DNA from: JACKIP01 sp963710165
GTDB lineage: Bacteria; Pseudomonadota; Alphaproteobacteria; Micavibrionales; Micavibrionaceae
Direction: 5' to 3'
Assembly: GCA_963710165.1 (NCBI GenBank)
Contig: CAVPYZ010000003.1
Location: 17,674-81,673, forward strand
Length of the DNA stretch: 64,000 bases
The notes under the pieces were generated by a model, which was not told the origin of the DNA, did no database searches, and saw nothing but the letters and a program-made list of their open reading frames with translations. The translations under genes and the position numbers were made by a program. The first letter of the stretch is position 1. The number at the start of each line of letters is the position of its first letter. Below, piece after piece: positions 25,591-33,042 of this stretch.

Positions 25591-26370
25591 GAAAATACGA
25601 TGTTCCGTATATAGTTTTATCGCGCTTGCCAAGGTCTGGCATTCTATATCACGTCCCAAGGCCTGCATAGATTTTGGATTGTACGTATGGTTGATAGTGG
25701 CCACATTTTGGGTGATAATCGGCCCTTCATCCAGATCGGTAGTCACAAAGTGCGCCGTTGCTCCAATCATTTTAACTCCGCGGTCATAAGCTTGTTGATA
25801 GGGTTTTGCGCCCTTAAACCCCGGTAAAAAGGAATGGTGAATATTAATTGTTCTATCATTGTAACGCGTACAGAAGTCATCACTCAAAATCTGCATATAA
25901 CGCGCAAGTATAATCAGGTCAGTGTCACTGCGCGTTATATAATCAGTGATTGCCGTTTCGTCATGACCATTAATTTTGTGAAAAGGCAATGCATGGCGCT
26001 CTACCATCTCACGGCTTTTCTCATGGTTGGAAAGAACGCCCGTTATATTGATATTTAAATGGTTTGATTCGGCGCGGTAAAGGAGGTCATTCAAACAATG
26101 ATCCCATTGTGACACTAGAATAAGCGCATTCACCGGCTTGTTATTATCATAAATGTACGCATCAATATTAAATCGGGTTTTAATATCTTCAAAATCTGCA
26201 ATAAACTCGTCCTTTTCCCCTGAAAAGATTATGCGCATAAAGAAATGATTATCTTCTCGCTTATGAAACTGTGCCGCTTCCTCAATATTACAACCATGTT
26301 TATGCAGGCAACCGGAAACCGCGGCAATAATTCCGGGTTGGTCAGGGCAAGACAGCTTTAAAACATACAT
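25561..26370 (-). CDS. purU: formyltetrahydrofolate deformylase
   Basis: The 269-residue protein has an N-terminal ACT domain (LSCPDQPGIIAAVSGCL, residues about 5-21) and a C-terminal formyltransferase domain with NIHHSFLPGFKGAKPYQQAY and DLDEGPII. It hydrolyses 10-formyl-THF to formate and THF, balancing one-carbon pools. Its ATG shares one base with the ahcY stop, so it is coupled with S-adenosylhomocysteine hydrolase in a C1-metabolism operon. Confidence 0.93.
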   Translation of the reverse strand: MYVLKLSCPDQPGIIAAVSGCLHKHGCNIEEAAQFHKREDNHFFMRIIFSGEKDEFIADFEDIKTRFNIDAYIYDNNKPVNALILVSQWDHCLNDLLYRAESNHLNINITGVLSNHEKSREMVERHALPFHKINGHDETAITDYITRSDTDLIILARYMQILSDDFCTRYNDRTINIHHSFLPGFKGAKPYQQAYDRGVKMIGATAHFVTTDLDEGPIITQNVATINHTYNPKSMQALGRDIECQTLASAIKLYTEHRIFLHNKRTVIL

Positions 26371-27680
26371 TAATATCTGTACGTGTCTGATTTGAATGGG
26401 CCTTGAACCTCTACATCGATGTAATCGGCTTGATCATCGGAAAGTTGGGTGAGTTGAACGCCGAGTTTTTCAAGGTGGAGCGCCGCGACCTTTTCATCCA
26501 GATGTTTTGGTAAGACGTACACTTTATTTTCATAGTCCTGGTAATTATTCCAAAGCTCGATCTGGGCGATCACCTGATTGGTGAAGGAGGAACTCATCAC
26601 GAAGGAGGGGTGACCGGTGGCACAACCGAGGTTGACCAAACGCCCTTCGGCAAGAAGCAGGATACGCTTTCCATCGGGAAATTCGACTTCATCAACTTGT
26701 GGCTTCACATTGTGCCATGTCATGTTACGTAAGGGTTGGGTCTGGATTTCATTATCAAAGTGACCGATGTTACAGACAATGGCGCGGTCTTTCATATCAC
26801 GCATATGATCAACGGTGATAACATCTTTATTCCCTGTTGCGGTGACGAAAATATCGGCGCGGGGGGCGGCGGTTTCCATGGTCACAACCTCGAACCCTTC
26901 CATGGCGGCTTGCAGGGCGCAAATCGGGTCAACTTCGGACACCATAACGCGGCAACCGGCATTACGTAGGGATTCCGCTGTGCCCTTACCAACATCGCCG
27001 AAACCGCAAACCATGGCAATCTTGCCCGCCATCATCACATCGGTGGCGCGGCGAATGGCATCAACGCATGATTCACGACAGCCATATTTATTATCGAATT
27101 TCGACTTTGTGACCGAGTCATTCACATTGATCGCCGGAACTTTCAATGTGCCTTTTTTCTGCATTTCGTGCAGGAACATAACGCCTGTGGTTGTTTCTTC
27201 GGAAATGCCGCGGACGTCATTCATTAAGTCGGGATAATCCTCATGCATGATGCGGGTCAGGTCGCCACCGTCATCCAAAATCATATTCGGTGTCCAGCCA
27301 TCCGGACCTTTGATCGTATCGTGGATACAGGCTTCGCCTTCTTCCTCTGTCTGGCCTTTCCATGCAAAGACGGGAACACCGCGTGCGGCAACCGCCGCCG
27401 CCGCTTGATCTTGTGTGGAAAAGATATTGCAGGATGACCAACGCACCGTCGCGCCCAGCGCGGTCAGCGTCTCAATCAGAACAGCCGTCTGGATCGTCAT
27501 GTGCAGGCAACCCGCAATACGCGCATCTTTTAAGGGTTGATCGGCGCCGTATTCCTCACGCAGAGCCATCAGCCCCGGCATTTCAATCTCGGCCAGAGTA
27601 ATTTCCTTACGCCCCCAATCAGCGAGGGAGATATCCTTGATTTTATAATCGTTTTCGACTGTTTTTGGTGTGGCGGTCAT
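26370..27680 (-). CDS. ahcY: adenosylhomocysteinase (S-adenosyl-L-homocysteine hydrolase)
   Basis: The 436-residue enzyme splits SAH to adenosine and homocysteine with bound NAD. Seen are NVNDSVTKSKFDNKYGCRES (catalytic Lys and Asp region), the NAD loop CGFGDVGKGTAESLRNAGCR near residue 225, and IGHFDNEIQ. The C-terminal KSDTYRY closure is typical. I searched the 100 bases upstream for an SAH riboswitch and saw no convincing one. Confidence 0.97.
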   Translation of the reverse strand: MTATPKTVENDYKIKDISLADWGRKEITLAEIEMPGLMALREEYGADQPLKDARIAGCLHMTIQTAVLIETLTALGATVRWSSCNIFSTQDQAAAAVAARGVPVFAWKGQTEEEGEACIHDTIKGPDGWTPNMILDDGGDLTRIMHEDYPDLMNDVRGISEETTTGVMFLHEMQKKGTLKVPAINVNDSVTKSKFDNKYGCRESCVDAIRRATDVMMAGKIAMVCGFGDVGKGTAESLRNAGCRVMVSEVDPICALQAAMEGFEVVTMETAAPRADIFVTATGNKDVITVDHMRDMKDRAIVCNIGHFDNEIQTQPLRNMTWHNVKPQVDEVEFPDGKRILLLAEGRLVNLGCATGHPSFVMSSSFTNQVIAQIELWNNYQDYENKVYVLPKHLDEKVAALHLEKLGVQLTQLSDDQADYIDVEVQGPFKSDTYRY

Positions 27681-27784
27681 GGCTGTATCCTGCTTGTTTA
27701 ATGATAGTTGTTAGATACTAGGTTGGATGGGGTATTTCAAGAACTTAATGATCAGTGAATTTAGATTGAATTGAATGGTCATTA

Positions 27785-28294
27785 TTAAATTTTAGCATTT
27801 GATAAACAAAATTTTTGATTGATTGGTTTCAAATCGATCATTGAAGTCTCATCATTACCTTTGTAAAAAAATACTATATCTTGTCCTTTTTTTAAAGAAT
27901 AACTTTTTATGTACCACTTATAACGTACAGGGGTTAATTTATACAAATTACCTTTGTTATCCTGACATTTGATGAAAGTGCCAAAATATGGGTTATTATT
28001 GATTTTAATTATTCTGCCAGAAACTCTTTCACCTTTAAGGTAAGGGTCTAAAAAGTCACTATAATATCCATACATTTCATATTTCCAAATTAGTAATGTA
28101 AATGTAAATATCAATAAAGAAGAAAGGATGTTTCCATCCATAATAAACATCAGAATAATGATAAGCGAAATAGTTAGCTCTATATAGATTTTTCTTTTTA
28201 TTTCTTTCAAAGCTAATTCATTTAAATCATTTTTGGTGCGTAGATCAGCGATGACCTCTTTCAGTTCTTTCGGATAAAATATCTCTGCGATCAT
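27785..28294 (-). CDS. AT-rich hypothetical membrane protein
   Basis: The 169-residue protein has a helical N-terminus, two closely spaced transmembrane helices (residues about 36-66) and a C-terminal domain with repeated SLKKGQDIVFFYKGN and TPVRYKWYIKSY segments. No family is recognised. It is AT-rich against its neighbours and is read leftward, divergent from the nitroreductase. Its stop lies about 100 bases upstream of the ahcY start. Confidence 0.55.
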   Translation of the reverse strand: MIAEIFYPKELKEVIADLRTKNDLNELALKEIKRKIYIELTISLIIILMFIMDGNILSSLLIFTFTLLIWKYEMYGYYSDFLDPYLKGERVSGRIIKINNNPYFGTFIKCQDNKGNLYKLTPVRYKWYIKSYSLKKGQDIVFFYKGNDETSMIDLKPINQKFCLSNAKI

Positions 28295-28367
28295 TAAAAA
28301 AATTTATCAACTTGTAGCAATTTGTAAAAGTTCTATTTGAAGTTATAACTAATTCAGGAGATATTTT

Positions 28368-28988
28368 ATGACAGATAACTTTTTTGAACTCGTCAAGGCG
28401 CGTCGTGCCATTAAGGAATTTGATGATAGCCATGTGATGCCATCAGAGGATTTAAAGAAAATCATGACCGCGGCGCATTACGCACCGACGGCGTTTAATC
28501 TGCAACACTATCGTTTTGTCGTGATTGAGGATAAAGACACCCGTAAAAGTGAAGAGTTTGACAATGCATGCTGGAACCAGACATCGAAATCCGCTCATAG
28601 TAGTGCGCTGATCGTTTTATGTGCCGATCTGGAGGCATGGCAGAAAAATCCGGCGCGTTACTGGGAAAATGTACCGGAAGACATACAAGACACCATGGTG
28701 GGTATGATCAAGAATTATTATGAAGGCAAAGACCAGATCAAGCGTGATGAGGCACATCGTTCCTGTGCAATGGCGGGAATGAACATTATGCTGGCGGCAA
28801 CGGCGCTGGGGTATGATACGTGCCCGATGGACGGTTTTGATTATGACGCAATGGGAAAACTGATTAACCTGCCCGATGATCATGCGATCAGCTTTATGAT
28901 TGCTGTTGGTAAAAAATCGAGCGATCCGTTTCCCAAACCGACATTGTTAGGTCGTGATGAAATTGTTATTCAAGAAAAGTTTGGATAA
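28368..28988 (+). CDS. nitroreductase-family flavoprotein
   Basis: The 206-residue protein has the FMN-binding N-terminus (KARRAIKEFDD, then AAHYAPTAFNLQHYRFVVIED) and the second FMN block AMAGMNIMLAATALGYDTCPM. Family members reduce nitro compounds or quinones with NAD(P)H. The substrate is unknown here. A good AGGAG site precedes the ATG. Confidence 0.88.
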   Translation: MTDNFFELVKARRAIKEFDDSHVMPSEDLKKIMTAAHYAPTAFNLQHYRFVVIEDKDTRKSEEFDNACWNQTSKSAHSSALIVLCADLEAWQKNPARYWENVPEDIQDTMVGMIKNYYEGKDQIKRDEAHRSCAMAGMNIMLAATALGYDTCPMDGFDYDAMGKLINLPDDHAISFMIAVGKKSSDPFPKPTLLGRDEIVIQEKFG

Positions 28989-29035
28989 TCATTATAAACT
29001 GGTTACAATCGGCGGAAATTCGAAGAGAGTATATT

Positions 29036-29503
29036 ATGAGAGAAGACGCCGATTATTCCTATCACGTACATCCTGAAAAGGAACGGACATTTCAAATCTT
29101 TTGCACAGAATACGGCGATACGTTCCATGTGGGTGATTATGCCCTGATCGATATGGAAGAAAACGTCGATTTGACCGAACGTACGGTTCACAATCTGTGC
29201 GCCCTGTTAAATGATGATGCGGAAGATCTGGTGGACGTTAGTGAACTGGCAACTATGCGGCTTTATTTTAACAGGCAGGAGGCGGACGAGGATACAGGCT
29301 GGTCGCGTATGTTGATGAAAACCCACCCGCAGGGGCGTGCCATGACAGAAAATGCGTTAATTACCTATGACCCCGAATACATTAACCCCGCCATTCTCTC
29401 GCGTTTATGCGGGACACGTGACGGGGGAAGCGGTATGCGCATGCCCAAAGCGGATTCGCATACAGGAATCGCCCCAAGTTTTGATCCCAGTTTCGAGGGA
29501 TAG
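29036..29503 (+). CDS. hypothetical acidic protein
   Basis: This 155-residue soluble protein is rich in Asp/Glu (DLVDVSELATMRLYF, QEADEDTGWSRML). No family is recognised. It has no signal peptide or membrane helix. It lies between the nitroreductase and another hypothetical gene, and has ordinary codon use. Confidence 0.6.
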   Translation: MREDADYSYHVHPEKERTFQIFCTEYGDTFHVGDYALIDMEENVDLTERTVHNLCALLNDDAEDLVDVSELATMRLYFNRQEADEDTGWSRMLMKTHPQGRAMTENALITYDPEYINPAILSRLCGTRDGGSGMRMPKADSHTGIAPSFDPSFEG

Positions 29504-29543
29504 TTTTTATTGAAAATTTTATCATTATTTGCGATAAAGGATT

Positions 29544-29981
29544 ATGGCAACATTCTCAGAACTTACAGATGACAATTTAGCGCAAGAAGCGCCCATTATT
29601 GCATATCAATTCATCACGGAGGTATCGGCGTCTGTTGCCTTTGGTTTGGCAGTCGATCGTGACCAGCGCGCGCTCGATTTGAAGGACCGTTTGATGGAAG
29701 CGTTGGATTTACTCAAAGATAATATGCCTCTTATAGAAGTAGAGACAAAGACGGGCCCTGAAGAACAGGCTTTAGAAAATATCCGGTCGTATTTAACAAG
29801 CAGCGATGCCGTTCAAAATCTGTATACAGGTTTTGGCAGAAGCGAAACACTCAAGCTGTATAACAAGCTTCAAAATGTGGTTGTTCAATACGGAATGGAT
29901 ACGGCGCAGACGTCACGCATTATTGATGATATCAAACATTACCGTATTCAGGAAATTGCCGTAGACGAGCCGGCTCTTTAG
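29544..29981 (+). CDS. hypothetical helical protein
   Basis: The 145-residue soluble, mostly helical protein has LKDRLMEALDLLKDN and LKLYNKLQNVVVQYG. No family is recognised. It overlaps the convergent holA gene by four bases. It is preceded by AAAGG-type ribosome binding spacing. Confidence 0.6.
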   Translation: MATFSELTDDNLAQEAPIIAYQFITEVSASVAFGLAVDRDQRALDLKDRLMEALDLLKDNMPLIEVETKTGPEEQALENIRSYLTSSDAVQNLYTGFGRSETLKLYNKLQNVVVQYGMDTAQTSRIIDDIKHYRIQEIAVDEPAL

Positions 29982-30991
29982 CGCATTTTAGAAAGAGATA
30001 GGAATGCCTGCGCACTAAGCGTTTCGATAGGGGTTCCCGTCTGTTTGGCGCGAGCTTCTAGATCGGATAGCTTTTGTAACGCAGTTGACAGGCTGCTCAT
30101 CTGCCAATGTTGTAATTGAGATTTGAAGGGCTGTTCATATTTAAAGAAAATACGCGGCATCAGTTTATTCATGGCACCATCTTGCGTCTCACCATTTTCC
30201 ATACGGGATTTTGTAATATGTAGTCGACGGAAATGATTTTGAAGCCCGCGAATAAGCGCAATCAGGGGAACGCCCTCATCGCTTAATTGCGTAAAGGCTT
30301 TCAACATGGCTTTTGTGTCGCGCCCCGCCAGCGAGAAAATAAAATCGTCCATCGCCAGCGCCCCGCCCGCACCGCATGCTGCCTGTGCATGTATCAATTC
30401 AATATGTTTGCCTTCCCCCATATAAATCATGAGCTTGTTGATCTCGGACAAAACGCGTCCGTGATCCCCCGCCAGATTTTCGGAAAGCCAGCTGATCGCG
30501 TCATGCGACGCTGTAAAATGCTTATCAGATAACAAATTACGAATAGTGGAGGACAGATTGCGGGCATCTGCGACATAACATGGTAATGCCGCCGCGTTTT
30601 TTGCTTTTTCACAAAGGGAGCGTAGCGGGCTGCGCGGGCTCATATCACCGGCTTCGATTACAACCAAGGCATCATCGGAAGGTGAGTCAAGATAGGCTTT
30701 GAGCGCAGGGGTCAGGCCGTCTTTAGCACTTTCAATTTTAATTAATCGCTGTCCGCCCATCATGGAGGGGGTATTGGCTTCACTGCTCAGCCGTTCGAAA
30801 TCTTTTTCAATCTCCTCGCTTTTCAGGACAGATACATTGAACGGATCATTCAGGTCATCGACCACTGTTTTACCAATCGTTTTTGCCCGCATTCGCATCA
30901 AACCGTCATCCGGTCCATATATTAAAATGGCACGTACACCCGCATCGGGCGAACGAACAAAATTTTCGATATTACGCGGAGGGATTTTCAT
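29978..30991 (-). CDS. holA: DNA polymerase III subunit delta
   Basis: The 337-residue clamp-loader subunit opens the beta clamp. The AAA+-like N-terminal start is ILIYGPDDGLMRMRAKTIG (residues about 22-40), then SMMGGQRLIKIESAKDGL, and the C-terminal collar region GVPLIALIRGLQNHFRRLH. Length is normal. Its usual alphaproteobacterial neighbours, lptE and leuS, are absent here. Confidence 0.9.
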   Translation of the reverse strand: MKIPPRNIENFVRSPDAGVRAILIYGPDDGLMRMRAKTIGKTVVDDLNDPFNVSVLKSEEIEKDFERLSSEANTPSMMGGQRLIKIESAKDGLTPALKAYLDSPSDDALVVIEAGDMSPRSPLRSLCEKAKNAAALPCYVADARNLSSTIRNLLSDKHFTASHDAISWLSENLAGDHGRVLSEINKLMIYMGEGKHIELIHAQAACGAGGALAMDDFIFSLAGRDTKAMLKAFTQLSDEGVPLIALIRGLQNHFRRLHITKSRMENGETQDGAMNKLMPRIFFKYEQPFKSQLQHWQMSSLSTALQKLSDLEARAKQTGTPIETLSAQAFLSLSKMR

Positions 30992-31154
30992 TGGTGCCTA
31001 TTATATTTCTTATTATGGGGAATTGCAACGCGCATTATGATTTGTTTGTTATTAAAAGACAGTTGAGGTAATCTCTCAATCAATATGATGGACGATATTT
31101 TATTATTTTCAAACTGTGTATTTTATACTACAAATTATAAGGATTTTGCCTGAA

Positions 31155-31946
31155 ATGGCCTCATTCGATATTATAGAAACGTCGGGCAAGGCGTATATTA
31201 CAGCATGGACGGAGCGATCTTTTTTGCTTTCCCTGATGCTGGTGCCGTTTATTATAAAAGCTGTTTTTTTCGGAATTGTCGTATTACTGGAATTTCAGGA
31301 TAATATGTTTCGCATGACGCTTGTCATGTTGCCCTCTTATTTCATGGAGGGCTGGATGATTGCGCATATAACGCGCTTTATTTTCTTCGGGGAGCGCTGG
31401 CCGGTTAAACTGTCTGGCGATACGGAAACAGATGTCGCCTATATCGCACAACGCGGTCGTGCTGTATTTGCGGCGATTATTCTTTATACATTGCTTAAAA
31501 TGGTACAAAACGGAGTTTCTGCGCCGCTTCTAGGCAATGAAGAGTATTTAAAAAATATGTCCGAAAATAACGAAGCAACCATGGCGGCATTCATTACGGC
31601 AATGGCAATGGGCGCGTTGATCATATGGGCGTTCAAGTTTTTATTCATGCATATAGCGTTGTCTGTTGATATTTCCATCAAGGAATATAGCGCAAAGTTG
31701 AGGGGCGTAACGCCGTCACTTTATCTTCTAGGCGCGTGGCTGACGTGTTATATTCCGGTGATGATTTGCGGATTTCTGTTATTCAATATACTGGCGCCGG
31801 TAATGACGGGCAGTGCAAATGTGCTGCTGTTGGGTCAGCTAGTCATTATGACATTTGCGGACACAGCCGCGGTTGCGGTGGTCACCATTTGTTTTTCAAT
31901 CGCTTTCAAGCAAATTTTTCTGGGCGACCCACCGAAAGGATCATGA
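31155..31946 (+). CDS. polytopic hypothetical membrane protein
   Basis: The protein is 263 residues from ATG 31,155, chosen because AAGGA lies 11 bases upstream. A GTG 39 bases earlier would only add a short hydrophobic tail. Five to six transmembrane helices are visible (residues about 18-40, 52-72, 96-112, 146-164, 190-214, 220-245). No family is recognised. It precedes the ferredoxin gene by four bases and lies about 400 bases before the DotA-like trio. Confidence 0.65.
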   Translation: MASFDIIETSGKAYITAWTERSFLLSLMLVPFIIKAVFFGIVVLLEFQDNMFRMTLVMLPSYFMEGWMIAHITRFIFFGERWPVKLSGDTETDVAYIAQRGRAVFAAIILYTLLKMVQNGVSAPLLGNEEYLKNMSENNEATMAAFITAMAMGALIIWAFKFLFMHIALSVDISIKEYSAKLRGVTPSLYLLGAWLTCYIPVMICGFLLFNILAPVMTGSANVLLLGQLVIMTFADTAAVAVVTICFSIAFKQIFLGDPPKGS

Positions 31947-31950
31947 GATT

Positions 31951-32265
31951 ATGACCGCTATCCACGTACAAGAAGATGAAAATCACATCAAAACCTATGA
32001 CGCGATTGAAGGCTGGACACTTATGGAAAATTTACGTGACCATGGTTTGCCAATTAAGGCAGAATGCGGCGGTGCGTGCTGTTGTGCGACGTGTCATGTT
32101 TATATTGCGGAGGATTGGCTGGATAAATTGCCAGAAATGAACGCGGATGAAGAAGATATGCTAGATAATGCGCCTGACGTAAAGGATAATTCCAGATTAT
32201 CCTGTCAAATCGTTATGGACGAGTCATTAGACGGGCTGACAGTGCAGATTGCAAAGCTAGATTAG
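31951..32265 (+). CDS. [2Fe-2S] ferredoxin (adrenodoxin-type)
   Basis: The 104-residue protein has the cluster motif ECGGACCCATCHVYI. The C-x5-C-x2-C ligands are followed by a fourth Cys in LSCQIVM, the plant/adrenodoxin type. It carries electrons to a redox partner. The start ATGACCGCT at 31,951 lies four bases after the preceding stop, and longer upstream frames have no support. A longer reading that starts inside the membrane protein gene is rejected. Confidence 0.93.
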   Translation: MTAIHVQEDENHIKTYDAIEGWTLMENLRDHGLPIKAECGGACCCATCHVYIAEDWLDKLPEMNADEEDMLDNAPDVKDNSRLSCQIVMDESLDGLTVQIAKLD

Positions 32266-32376
32266 TGTATTCTTACATATAAAGAAAAAGTATCAAAAAA
32301 TTAGCAAGTTTTGCGATAACTTGTTAGACTGATGTAATAAAAATAATTTTATCTAAAATTTTATGTAATACTTAAT

Positions 32377-33042
32377 ATGACTGTAAATAAAAAACAAATC
32401 GCCGCATATGCCCTCATGCCTCAGGTTTTCCCTAGGTTTCGTGAGCTTATTACTGGCGGATTCAGCTGGTTTGCCTATCTGATCGCCCATATTTATTATG
32501 CAGTAAGGCTTATTCCCGCCAGTCACCCTTACTTAAATGCCGAGAATAAGGGAAAGTATAGCGTACGTCACGTGATTGCCGCTGCAGCTAAAAATTTAAA
32601 ATTCGAAATGAAATACATTGATCAACTCCTCATTTTTGGGGTTGTCATAACTGGCGTTGTTTTGTTGGTGGCGCAGATTGTATTTGTCCTGATCGGTTTT
32701 TTACTGTCGCAAGCCAGTGCAGGTATGTTTGAAACAATAAATGCTGAAAGCGATACCGCGTTCATGCTGTTGGATTTTGTATTCGGCATTCCAGGATTTT
32801 TTGGATCTTGCGCCCTAGGTGATGATGATTTATCAAATAGAACGATTGCGCCTTGTCTGGCGGGAACTATTCCTGCATGGGGAGCCCCGCCCGTATTTGC
32901 ATATCATGCAGGATTTCATAGCTTGTTGGAATTTTATTCCTGGTCGCTTCTATTCGTCGGTATTCTAATCTTTTTATATTTTATTGTAGTTGTTCTTGGT
33001 GAGACTGTGAGAACAGGCGTTCCTTTTGGTGCCAGATTCTAA
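32377..33042 (+). CDS. DotA/TraY-like membrane protein 1, N-terminal part (frameshifted)
   Basis: The 221 residues end at TAA 33,040. The N-terminus (YALMPQVFPRFRELITGGFS then SHPYL) matches the two large proteins that follow at 35,490 and 38,360. Two to three membrane segments follow (about 89-112, 185-210). The frame stops exactly where the others read RFNRVWAP or GNKTWIPVRV. One extra base (T or C at TTC-TAA-C) breaks it, and removing it restores RFNTAWAP. The stop is therefore a frameshift inside one gene rather than a real end. The DotA/TraY family forms an inner-membrane part of type IVB secretion or conjugation machines. Confidence 0.8.
   Translation: MTVNKKQIAAYALMPQVFPRFRELITGGFSWFAYLIAHIYYAVRLIPASHPYLNAENKGKYSVRHVIAAAAKNLKFEMKYIDQLLIFGVVITGVVLLVAQIVFVLIGFLLSQASAGMFETINAESDTAFMLLDFVFGIPGFFGSCALGDDDLSNRTIAPCLAGTIPAWGAPPVFAYHAGFHSLLEFYSWSLLFVGILIFLYFIVVVLGETVRTGVPFGARF

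Noticed and set aside
27681..27784. Possible SAH riboswitch before ahcY
   Set aside because: The gap of about 100 bases is AT-rich and shows no recognisable conserved core or strong pairing.
31855..31950. Longer ferredoxin reading beginning inside the membrane protein gene
   Set aside because: It overlaps coding sequence in another frame and adds a non-ferredoxin tail. ATG 31,951 gives a standard protein.
32270..32340. Weak hairpin CAAGTT...AACTTG after the ferredoxin gene
   Set aside because: Only six base pairs in an AT-rich stretch and no T run, so not called as a terminator.
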